Assembly: GCF_947623445.1 (NCBI RefSeq)
Contig: NC_135246.1
Coordinates: 1,180,501 to 1,244,500, forward strand
Direction of reading: 5' to 3'
Source of the DNA: Clavelina lepadiformis
Lineage: Eukaryota > Chordata > Ascidiacea > Aplousobranchia > Clavelinidae
DNA length: 64,000 nt
Positions within the stretch are counted from its first letter, which is position 1. Each line of letters starts with the position of its first letter. The notes below the pieces were generated by a model. The model was not told where the DNA came from. It was given only the letters and a program-made list of their open reading frames with translations, and made no database searches. This document shows positions 34,597 through 45,822 of this stretch, one piece after another. A program made the translations under genes and the position numbers.

Positions 34597-37232
34597 TAAA
34601 TTTCTAGACTAAGTGTGATTTCTCTGTCAACGCAACATTTGAAATCGTCGTTATCCAGCGAAGATGAAAATCAGCACTGAACACAAAACCACACTCAGAG
34701 GCAACGATAACGGTAATAATAGTCAAAACTTGTCAAATCAAAAGTGGCACGGCCGAGACGTTTCTAATAACTGAAAATACTTGCATACATAAACTTTGTA
34801 TACTGTTTGATCAGTTTCCGGATGCAAATAGCTTGCTGCAGCAACTGTTTTAACAAACATTGCTATCAAAATTTTAAAGTGCAAGTTGAGGTGTGCATCA
34901 TAATGCTATGTTTATCATTTTGAACGCATTGGCTCTGTGTCACCAAATAATCGATAGCAACTTAGTATAGCCAGTTTGCTGCTTATTAGCAAGTATTTAA
35001 ATCCGACATGTCCTTACAAAATTCTTATTGCAATTTTATATCATCCCTTCACTAGTCACTGAACTGAAAAATAACTATTTTCTGAAGCTATTTCTATACA
35101 ACGTTATGTTTCCAATATTTTCAGTAACTAGGTCGCTCAAAACAATTTGCTCACGTTAGATAGCTCACGGTGCCTAATAGTGATAATTTGCGTCTTCGTG
35201 GTGTTACCAGGAAATGAGATCACATAAAAAGAATCATCAGCATATTGTTGTTTTGTTATAATACTCCTGACAAACGCTACAAAGCACATTGTGTTTTGTA
35301 AAAAGTTTAGTTTAAGATTTGGCTCTGTTTGATGAGTCGTTTCAGGATACTTACAGAAATCGTGCAGTCAGGGATTTTTATGAAGAATTACTCAATTCTT
35401 TTAGATTAAGACTCAAGCTTCTTGGCTTTTATACGCTTTATGTGAATTGTCTACATTTTTTTCTTTCATTCCGTTTCTAGATAATGTTAGAGCACGTTTT
35501 ATGTCAAAATTAGCGCTTCTTAAAAATCAATAATTTTTTAATTTTTTGACGTACGTAATGCGTTCTTATTGATTTTTATGTCGTAGTGAATATTTACGCT
35601 TACGCTTTACGCTTTCATAGGTCGATTTACTTATCGGTTATTATGATTTACTTATCGGATATCGGTCAATCTAATTCAATAAATGCCTTAATTTTTTCGT
35701 CGGCAACTTGCTACCAGAGAAAAATTCTTTACGTTACTTGGATAAAAATATTATTTGCTCGTCCCTATATGATATAGCCTATTCATTTCACAGTAATTAG
35801 TAAATAGAAAACACTCTGACGCTCCTGTTTTGTCTTGTCCCGCTATGCCTCGCTTCTTGTCGATGCGAATGCTGGGCTACTGCATCGCGTTACACATCTA
35901 TTTCTCTACGAGTCGATCATTTTTGTGGCTGAATTAGGGATTTGTTTTCTTAGGTCCGAAACTTCCCCGACGAATGTTGGTTTTATCTCATCCAAACAAA
36001 CTACAAGTCATTTTTATTTCTCTGATTCCACTATGATGTACAGAAAAAAGCTTCTGAATACGCATTATAAGTTACTAGCCACAGTAAGCGCAATATCAAT
36101 CATATTTAATTGCAATAAATAAATTAGAGCACACAGGTTTCATCTTGTAACATGAGCTTTCGACATATATTTTCCTGCAGTACAATTCATAAGATTGGGT
36201 CAATGCAAGCACAACAGCAATCAACCAAAACCCTACATATGCAGTAAGCTATAAACGCTAGCAAGAATATATTCTGAAAAGTCAGCTTCAATTAAATGTT
36301 GAAAATCCAGTTCAATCTCTTATCGAAGCAAAATAATGCGCAAGAAGCGCGGACACAACCGCCAAAAAGCAGGAGAGTGCTATCATTAATCCAACTTCCA
36401 ATTTGGTAGAATAATCCTGAATGAAGAACGAAAAGTCATTTTTTTATTTTTCTTAGTCAACTTCTACACAAAACAAACAAGCCTGTAACCGAAGCACACC
36501 GTAATATTTTAGAAGTAAACGCAAATCCTAAACATTCAGCATATAATAGCCTACATAGTTTGATGTTTTACAGCTTTCGAAAAGCTCCGGATGAGCGACC
36601 TTCCGAAGTATGTGATCGAATGTCAGGCTTTCATCAAAGCATCCGTTCATTAGAATCGCGTCTATTAGGCACCATTCGTCATATGACCTGCAATAAAGTT
36701 AAGGCTAGCTACAACGCGATACCTAGTGCTAAAAGAATAAACACAGTTAACTTATTCATAATCACATTATTACTACGTATTCCATACACAAATCAATGTT
36801 TTGTACGAGTTAGTTTATAACTTTTGCCTATATACCCATATAGTATGCATAGTCTTACTCAAAGTGGCTCGGAAATTTAGCTCATGTTCTACTTAGAAAA
36901 GTAGTTTAGCCTATAGCCTTGCTTTCAACTTACATTTCAATATTAGAAAAACGTCAAAGTTTATTTGGACCTAAATCCTTTGTCTGGAGACGAAATTTTG
37001 AAACACAAATCTCCACTTGGTCCGTATAATTCTGTATGTTTTGACAGCGGGAAACTTCGGCAAGCATCATTGTCGTATTCCATGCTAAATTGAATTAAGT
37101 AACAACGTTTGTTCTCCCTTTAGCTTAGATATATTTAATGAAGCACCCTATTACGACTTGCACTTTTTAGCAGACTTAACAAGCTTCGGTATTGGCTACA
37201 TGCTAAAAATACTTACTGCTGCTTTTAGATTC
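34597..37232. other. intergenic; no gene recognised
   Basis: A 2.6 kb stretch near the centre of the large inverted duplication. Only short chance frames are present (for example 35835-36122 and 36560-36820), with no splice structure or similarity that I recognise. Confidence 0.4.
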
Positions 37233-39607
37233 TAAAGTGTTTTCCAACTCAAACTTTTTCCGATCGCGTTCCACTCATTCGTTTTTACTACACTGCGTAC
37301 CATCTGGCTCCTGAATGACTTATTTTACTCAAATGTACCGGTATTTATAGTTATTACCGTTATTACTATACCATAACACCAATGAATAGCAAGAAAACAC
37401 AATTTAATTTGATAGATGCAACTGTTTCTTCTGCACAAGCTTGTCTATGCGGGGCAACACATTACTCACAGCACATCGAAAATCATGTTCAGGCTTAGTT
37501 AGACGATTCCAGCTCTTGGACTTGATGGCCATCAAGGCCATCAAGGTTCCCATGTCGAGGGGAAAACTAGTAGCTGAGGAACAGCATTTTGGGCCAATGT
37601 TGAGTAAGTGTAGCCCATTGTTAGCCATAAATCTATAGAAGAGCATTCCTTCTTCTTTGCTTTTGCTGTCTCGGTCGACTTGAATATCAACAATCTCTTC
37701 TTGTTCTCCTGGATCGATGCAGGATGGATTGATACCGTAGGTGCAACTTACTAAATGTGGAAAATAATGCATCAATTCCGTCCTGAGCAGCTTACGGTGA
37801 TCAGAAATTTCTTGAGATAATTTATCACTGGGGTCCACTGGAAGAGTGGTAAGCAGTTTAAACATTCCGTGCTGTTTGCTCACCACGTTTTTAGTCCAGA
37901 TATCTAGTTTGCCAATAAATGCTTCCAGCTTTGTAATAAAAACTGTGATATTGCTGTTTGATCCTTGGAACGAAAGAGTTACAAAGTTGACAGGCTGGAA
38001 AATGTCCGAGATGTTGGCTAAACGTGAGATAAACTCATCTTTCTCCAAATCATCTTTAAAGCCGTGGTTTTTCGTTATGAAAAATGTCGGTAATTCATGC
38101 CTAAGTTCAAAGAACTTCCTCATTGTCACATTCCCTCGGGAAAGCCAGCGGACCTCTGTGTGGAAAAGGAGACACTTATGATGAGAACCGACCTCTTCAC
38201 AGAGCCCTGCAAATAGCCGAGTATTCAGAGCTGAAGTTTTCATAAAATTCACAAGTTTATTAATTTTTTTCAAGAATAACATTAAATCAGAAGGGAGGGA
38301 GGGAGATAGCTTGTTGTTTTCCGTTGTTTGCACTTTTATATCCTAAATTTTGGGGCAACGTGCAAATCTATGGATAAAACAGTGGAAAAAAGTAGCTTTT
38401 GTTGCCACATCTTTCACATATGCTTGAATTTCTGATTTTTGCCCAAGCATTGCTGGAGCACCATCTGTCAGGCATCGAACTAACATTTTCCAATCCGGTT
38501 CATTCTCCTTAAGGAAATTGTCTAAAACGTTGAACACATCTTTCCCTTTCGTTATAGTAGCCAGCTCCTAACTCAACATTAACTCCGTTTTCAATCTGTC
38601 ATTTTGTATAAAGCGGACATAAACTAACAAATGGCTACACTTGGAGACATATTTCGACTCATTGAATGGCAAATCCAAAATTTGAGTCTTTTACTCCAGC
38701 AATCACTTGTTCAGCAATGTCAACAGACATATCTTGAATACGGCGTTTTACAGTGTCATTAGAAAGGGACACACTATTCAGTTTGGCCGCTACCTCTTCT
38801 CCAATCAGGTTCTTGACTAGTATCTTTGCTGTTGGCAAAACAAGGGACTCTGCGATTGTATGAGCTTTCATATTCTGAGCTACCAGAAGAGAGACTTAAT
38901 ATGATACTTTTACTATCTGTACCTTCTTTTGGTGAAGCTGGCCCGTCTGGTCTAAGCGCTGTTTTTTGTGTTTTCCCCAAGTCGCTGAAAATAACTTTGA
39001 TCTCGGCTCTTCTTTTCTGCGTGTTTCGAATCAAGGTGCCATTTTGAAAAGCTGGGCTTCATGGCCGCGTCAAAAAGGGTTTTCATGCAAACCACACACT
39101 GTGGCAAACATTCTCCTCCGTGTTCGATTGCGATGAATCCATACTTTATGTATTCTGGATTATACTTTCGTTTCGACAGGGTTAAAATATAGACCTATCC
39201 TGCTTACTGCACTGATTAATTAGCCTGAAAAATGTAAATAAACCTATATGAGCTCTTCATGTAACTTGCAAAATCTTGCAAAAATCGATAAACTGTAACT
39301 CTACACGATAACTAAGATATCAAATTGATTAAGAGACGACTGGTAATCATTAGCCCTAGCCAAGTTACTAGATAGCCAATCTCACCAGTTGCTTGGTTTT
39401 CTTTGTGGTGTATCTACTGTGACGCAATAATACCAAGGAGAAATTGTTGCACAGTTAAGTAATTCTTACATCGTGTATTTACAGTGGTTTTAACTACTGC
39501 TAAGGACCGCAAATTGTAGACTAAATACAATAAAAAACCGCCAAACTCGTGCTCTTCGCGTACCACTTAAAAAGCTCTCGCGTACCACAGTTTGAGAACA
39601 ACTGCTG
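37233..39607 (-). mobile_element. decayed hAT (Charlie/ZBED-type) transposon, 2.4 kb
   Basis: The right end reads, when inverted, CAGCAGTTGTTCTCAAACTG, a hAT terminus. The likely left end at about 37233 (GTGTTTTCCAACTCAAAC) is degraded, so this boundary is approximate. A minus-strand transposase remnant fills most of the interior. I could not match a target duplication. Confidence 0.65.
37404..39050 (-). pseudogene. hAT transposase remnant (ZBED5/SCAND3-like)
   Basis: From 38537 to 37404 there is one frame with a single TAG near 38346. It reads TDGAPAMLGQKSE, then HCFIHR, EVRWLSRGNVTMRKFFELR and, at the C-terminus, LTKPEHDFRCAVSNVLPRID. All are characteristic of the Charlie-type hAT transposases behind vertebrate ZBED5/SCAND3-like genes. 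The N-terminal part (38871-38659 and 39034-38774) is in two overlapping frames; it includes AHTIAESLVLPTAKILV and, further up, the tail of a BED-like region near 39050. The gene has several breaks and is not functional. Confidence 0.75.
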
Positions 39608-41469
39608 GTCTAGAAAGCTGTAAAACAAATAAGTTGTGCAGGCCGATATGTAGGATGTTTTGAATTAGATCAATATCACGTCGTATGGACATTACAGGCC
39701 TTGCATCGCCGTTTGATGACTTCATTGACCAGAGATCGATGAAATGGTTTCCTAATCTTCAAACATATTCTTGAAATTACATCAAAATATTTATGCTATC
39801 ATCGATAATAACAGCTTGATTTAAGAAAGATTGATTGAGATTGAGTGAATAAGGTCATCTCGAGTTAATTACGTTAATTACAAAAGCAAAACACAATAGT
39901 AACACACACAATCAAAACACACAATCATAACACAATAGTATATTTCAAAACATTTATTTTTTACACCCAATCAAAATACCTTCATTTGTCATTTAAGTTA
40001 CTCGTATGCGAAATGCTCAAATTATTATTTTTAGGTAAAATATGTGTTTCTTGTAATGATATTATTATTGATGACAAACTCTTGTAAAACGTCCTTTTCC
40101 AATTCGACAAAAATATAATTAGGTTGTTTTTGTGCTCTTATAAGGGCTTATTGCAAATCAATTTTAATAACGATATGTTAGATATCAAACCTCTACACCA
40201 TGAGATATGGATGCTTTGAATCAAACTTGAGTTTTCATCTCTGTTCGATTAGCTGCTGGGAAACACAAATGCTCTTTTTTCTTTGAAGATCTTATTTTAT
40301 CTTGATCACCGTACAGGCAAGGAGAGAGGTGCATAAAGCGGAACACCCCTTGTATTTTCTTTGAGTATATCAAGATTAATTGGAAACTTAGATAATTAAT
40401 TAGTAATCCATGATCATACCTATTGTCTGATCGGTTGTTTCTGATAGTTTAATTAGTTTTTCTAAATTTATGTGGGAAAAATTGATTTTGGCATACTCTG
40501 ATTTTATGATTGATATGAAGTAAACAGGTCGGCAGCTTTACGTCAGCAGAAAGAGGAACTTTGTGCGCCGCTGTTGTCTGCTGGTGGAAACTTTGTTTCA
40601 CCGTTTTACATTATTCTTCTGGCCTCCTTCACGGACTGGTTATGCCTGCCATTATACAGGTTAGAAGCAGAAAGAAATCTTTGACTTCATGATTTCGCCA
40701 TTTTCTGGATTTTACGAGACCTTCAGAAGATGAATAGAAATGTAATGTCTAATCCCTGTGACCCCACGACACACTGTTATAATGAAATCCAAACCTTGTC
40801 TTACCCGGCTTATTTCGTAACATATGGATTATGCTCAATACCATTGGCACCAGCTTAGCAAAATAACCGAGTGTGTAGCGGGACATCATCACGTTCTGTC
40901 ATGACTTCGTCTTAGTAACTTACCACATGCGCAAAGCAGAATATTTCAAGTTTTACGGTTACGCACTAATTGCCGAAGTTAATGTTACGTTCAAACGTTT
41001 TGTAAAAAACGAGCAAACAAACTCCTCGCAAAATAGGCTTAATTATTGTTTAATCACAAAATGAAAGGCTGTATTTAGTTTAAAGTCTAAAGTCTAAGTC
41101 GGGTCGTGTTCAGGCTAAAGTTTAAAATTAAATTAGGGCCCGAAACTATACTCAAACTCTGCCGCAGTTGCGTCGTAATTTCACTTTCTTTACACGAGTT
41201 ATTCAATGTTTATGATTATTATAATTCAATGTTTATAATTACAATTATTATTCAATGTACATCCGCGCAGAGCGCAAAAAATCCATCGGAAAACTCATCG
41301 CGTAACTCAGCAAATAATGTCGGGTTTTCCGGTTCGGGTTTTTAGATTAAAAATATGAGACCCGTTTACAACTCTTTTTATATATATTTATGACTATCCT
41401 GTCACGTATAATCCAAAAAACTCCCTACTAAAAATAAAGTGCATTAAAAGTGCAAAGTAAACAAGGGCA
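39608..41469. other. intergenic; no gene recognised
   Basis: A/T-rich. There are ACACAATCA-type short repeats near 39900-39945 and, just inside this stretch at about 41200-41263, three imperfect copies of TTATTCAATGTTTATGATTA-like words. No supported gene. Confidence 0.35.
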
Positions 41470-41600
41470 TTTTTACGGGAAAACTTTATAAAAGCATCAG
41501 GAAATTGTTGGCGACACCATTGTTTTCTGTCGCTTCTGGTCATGCCCGGCTTTAGTCCACTTGTATTCAAACTCTAAAACTTTTTCATCTTCTTCAAGAA
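41470..41600 (+). repeat. dispersed ~110-bp repeat, copy 1
   Basis: It contains AAGCATCAGGAAATTGTTGG and CGACACCATTGTTTTCTGTC, matching the complement of 42625-42850 and the plus strand at 57825-57970. It may be a fragment of a transposon shared by the three sites. Confidence 0.55.
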
Positions 41601-42624
41601 ATATAACTTGGGGAGAGTTGAAATTGCTTAATAATATCAAATTGTAACAAGAATGAAAAACAAACGCAGAGAACTTCATATTTTATTAAATACTGACATG
41701 TTTCGGAGTGACACAAAGTACAGAATATAAACAATAAGGTGTGATAAACAAGAAAACGTGCCACATACAAAGATAAAATTGTACCACAGGTCGCCCAACA
41801 CGATAACCAACACTGGGGTCTGACCACAACCATGACAAGGTGGGACGTCAATCAACGAAATAAGATGAGAATGTGACACAAAGTGACAGGTAACAAAAAC
41901 GAAAACGAAATCAAGCAAAGATTTTCAACCCTAACGAGGACCCATTTTCAAAAATTTGTTTGCTTTTAGGAGGGTTTTATTTTGCTAAATTAGTAAGGCC
42001 TCATGATTTTTGCATTCATATATTAATCGTCACGGCAATTTTGTAATATTAAATTCTCCAGTTTTACAGTGGTCGCATAGAGCGGTGTGGTCATTTATGG
42101 AAGATTTTGCGTGAGGTTTGTGTCTTGTGTGTTCCCTGATCCTGTTACGAACTTTGTTCCTCACGTGTTGTGTGGTTGCTTATCATCGTGTTTTCGTTTG
42201 AAACTTTTTTACCAATTACTTTTTGCGTGTTTGTTAACTATTTTAATCACATGTGTTGGCACCCTCGTTAAATACAAAGGTTGTGCGCTTTTTAGGGATG
42301 TTGTCTGTTAGCCTGCGTCTGGCTGTGAGCGATTAAATGTGGCTTTTCTAAGATCATCGGTTTGTTCTATTAGCGTGATGACGCTACACTGCATACAGTT
42401 ACTGGCAGTTAAGGGTGTTGCGGTTCACCGTAAATGTGAAGCTACATGAACGAGAAAATAATCGTTACAATCCTAGTAAGAAAATGGCGAGTGATTTCAC
42501 CAACGTAAGTAATATCCGCGTCGCACAGGCACGTAAATTGATATTAAACCAAATTCGCACGAAATGTTAAGTTTTGCTGAAACAAAAGCCGTGATATCGT
42601 CGCCACATCTTCATCTATTTTTAT

Positions 42625-42850
42625 TCATAGCTTGCTCCTTATGGAATTTTCAAAGCATTTGTGTCGTGACGGTATCACGGCAAAACTTTGACTAAATGCA
42701 GCAAAAAAAACCTTTGAAAAAACAACTTTTTTGGGAAAGACGAAAATGTTTGAGAGGTTGTATACGATTTGACTGGAAAGTGATCCTTTCAGGAGCTGCA
42801 GTAAACAGTGGCGTCGCCAACAACTTCCTGATGCTTGCATAAAAGTTTCA
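42625..42850 (-). repeat. dispersed ~110-bp repeat, copy 2 (inverted)
   Basis: The minus strand reads TATGCAAGCATCAGGAAGTT, then GTTGGCGACGCCACTGTTTA and CAAATCGTATACAACCTCTC. The same order of words occurs at 57825-57970 and, less well, at 41470-41600. It abuts the outer edge of P450 arm B. Confidence 0.6.
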
Positions 42851-42869
42851 GGTAAATAGGCCGTTGTTT

Positions 42870-45822
42870 ATTTGCACATTAAGTATAAGGCTTTAATTGA
42901 ATTTAGATTTAGATTAGAAGAACGATTTAGGTTAGGTTTAGGTAAGTGTATTGCAGCGGTTAGGTTAAATAAATATGAAACCATGCAAAATAGATTTCAA
43001 CGCACGATTATTTCCGGTGAAATAGTAGCAACGTTTTCTATATTATTTACACAATTTTCGTTGTCTGTGCGCTGTGTTAATGAAACAAAAACTTAAAATT
43101 TTGTTTGTATATAATACTATTGGCTACTAGTCGGTAGCACTCGATCACGTACATCGTCAAATATCAGCTTTAATTAATACCTAATCCAGTTATTTATATT
43201 CTTTGAACACACATTAGCCTCACCAGCAAACAAAGGGTCTGTCTGGGGCGAAAAGGTCAGCTCAAGATCATGTGAGTTAGATTCGATTTTTCGCTGTATT
43301 GCAGTTTTAATAACATCATTGAACAACGTATGAACGACGGTTGTTTCTGTTCAATGGATCTTGTGACCAGTTCGAAATTCGGTCAATACCATATTAAAAA
43401 ATCCAAAAAACAAATCAAAAATGTGTATCCATAAGAACTTGCACAACTGTTAGCTCGGCAACCGGGGCCCGGGCGATGAAGAAACATCGTCGGCTTTGAC
43501 AAGACTTTCGTCAGTGCGTAGATGGAGATTGTGACACCTCATACCATATCAAGCAAACTAATTCGGTGAAATATAAACTTTGTTGTCTGTGACAAGAAAT
43601 TGTTGTACGAGTAAGAATTTAACTTGATAGAATCAAGAGCAATAGAATGTACAGCGTCGTCTCCGACCATTTCCTGTAGAACTTTACTTTAAAACTTTTA
43701 AAACTGAACTACTTTAAAAATAAAAGGTCATAGGCGGACAACTTAAAAGAATTAAATATACTGAAAGACGTCACAGTCCAGCATTACCGCGCACCGTATC
43801 CTTATATGTCCATTAGCAAATAAGAAAGATGAAACTGTAGACCGCATTATGTTGAACTTGAAGTAACAGCTCTTCCCAAAACACGTCTTGTTTCGTTTTT
43901 CCTGATTGCACCAATTCAACAAAAAGTAGGTTAATTTTGTCGGACTAAAAGACCTGTTGACCCCAGTCAAGTGCAGCGTGAAATCTTGTACAAACAAAAG
44001 GTCAATTGGGTCCAGCTTGTTGTTTGTGTGAAAAACGACGATTGCTTCTTTAATGAATGACGATACTTTTCGGACCTATATATTCAGCGTGAACGAGCAC
44101 CCGAAACGAAATAATGGATGTACATTAATTTTTTCTATATACTGTAGTCGCTGTTATCAACACATAGTCGCTGCATTATACAATCAACTATAGTCTAGGA
44201 CAACGGGATCAAGTCAGGGCGGTTTTAATTAATATTAACCTACGTTTACACAAAACATTCTTTGACATTGTTAGTTTATTAACAATTATGCTGACATCTC
44301 GATAATTCAAAGTTCAAAAACATTTTGAACTTTGAAACTTTGAAAATCCGAAATGCTTATAGCATTAAATCAAAGGTCAAAAGTTTAAGCTTACAGCGTT
44401 TTCAGTAGAAACGAAATAATGGATCTACAGTAATTTTCGAAAGTCACTTCAGATCAAACGTTTAACTGAGAAAATTACAACAGCTGGTATCTGCCACATT
44501 CTAGTCAGATATACATTGGTTAAACAATTATTTACAAAACGTGTATATAGTCACGTAAGATAAAGCATATCGTCGATATCCAAAGACAACACGAGTTGGA
44601 CTCACACCGCTAGATCCCACTCTCAATGTTTATTAACGATAGCAGATAATTACCAAGTGCTGTGTAACTCTGGAACATATAAAAGAATTTTTTTGGGTGT
44701 ACATTTATACGATTTTCACAAAATGGAAGTCAGCAAACACCAGAAAGCCAAAGAATTTTCTCGATTATGATACGAATCAAAATTGTAGAAATAGCAATAA
44801 ATCTGTTAAAGTTAAAAGACACCGATAAAATCTTGAACCAAATAGCACAGCGCGGCGACCTTTCCTTATCTCTTTGCTTACACAGTACGAGGATTAAGCA
44901 AGAGACGGCAATACGTTGGAGTAGCCGTTGCCTCCAAAACAGGTCTTATTGTGTTAACCATTATAATAAACTTTTTACAAAAAGTAGGTTATTTGCATGA
45001 GTTGCAAAAGCTGTGCTGACCTAAAAACGTGCAGCGCGAAATCTGGGACGAACAAAATAGAAAACTCAACATAGATTTATTTCTTTGTCTGAAGATGAAG
45101 ATCATAGATTGTTACTTATAAGTGATAATAATTTAAGGACTAAAGTTATGCGTGATAAAGCACCCGACGTGTAACAAGAAATTTTGTGGATTTATTTGTC
45201 TTTTATGGTGGTTGCCAAGGTCCAAACTTTAATCGCTGCATAAAAAAGATCAAACGGTTTAAGGTAAACATTGAATCAAGTTTACACAAACGTTCATTGA
45301 GTTTTTTGGTTTACGAAGAGATCTCGGTAATGCAATTGTGCGAAGAAAAGTTTGTAGTAGGCTTATAAGTGATTGGGTTGTGAGGACTTTGAAATAAATT
45401 GCTACAACACACGAGGCGCATGTTTACTTTTGTGCCAATCTAGTTAAGTACTATTTTAGTACGATCTAGTTAAGTATTCCGATTTATACAAGAGTTCATA
45501 TTGTAGTGGCCTCACCATATACTCAGCATAACTGGAACAGTTGCTTTCTCATATGTACTGACAGCTCCTTAGTTGAAAAGGCATAGAGATACGACAGTTG
45601 GAATTTCATTTTTAACAGGAGTACGGGATGAGTTCACCTCAGTGACAGTTGTAAGTTTAGGTTGAAAAAACTTAATTAGGAAAGATCTAGCGGAAAAATA
45701 TGTCAGCTTCAATGCCAATGCTTTAACATAAAACTTGTTTAAGACATTACGAAAAAATAAAAAGTCTAATTTGCAAGCAAAATTTATCAATGTGTTTCCA
45801 GAGATTAACTTATATAGTAGAA
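42870..45822. repeat. arm B of the P450 inverted duplication (upstream flank)
   Basis: Complementary in order to 27383-30060 (arm A). Part of it (about 45010-45420) is also shared with the flank of copy C at 59990-60330. A frame on the minus strand, 43997-43752 (FVQDFTLHLTGVNRSFSPTK, then LTYFLLNWCNQE), corresponds to the shorter one in arm A. No full gene is recognised. Confidence 0.8.

Noticed and set aside
41594-42311. Cys/Val-rich reading frames on both strands
   Set aside because: Low-complexity composition and no exon signals; chance frames in T/G-rich DNA.
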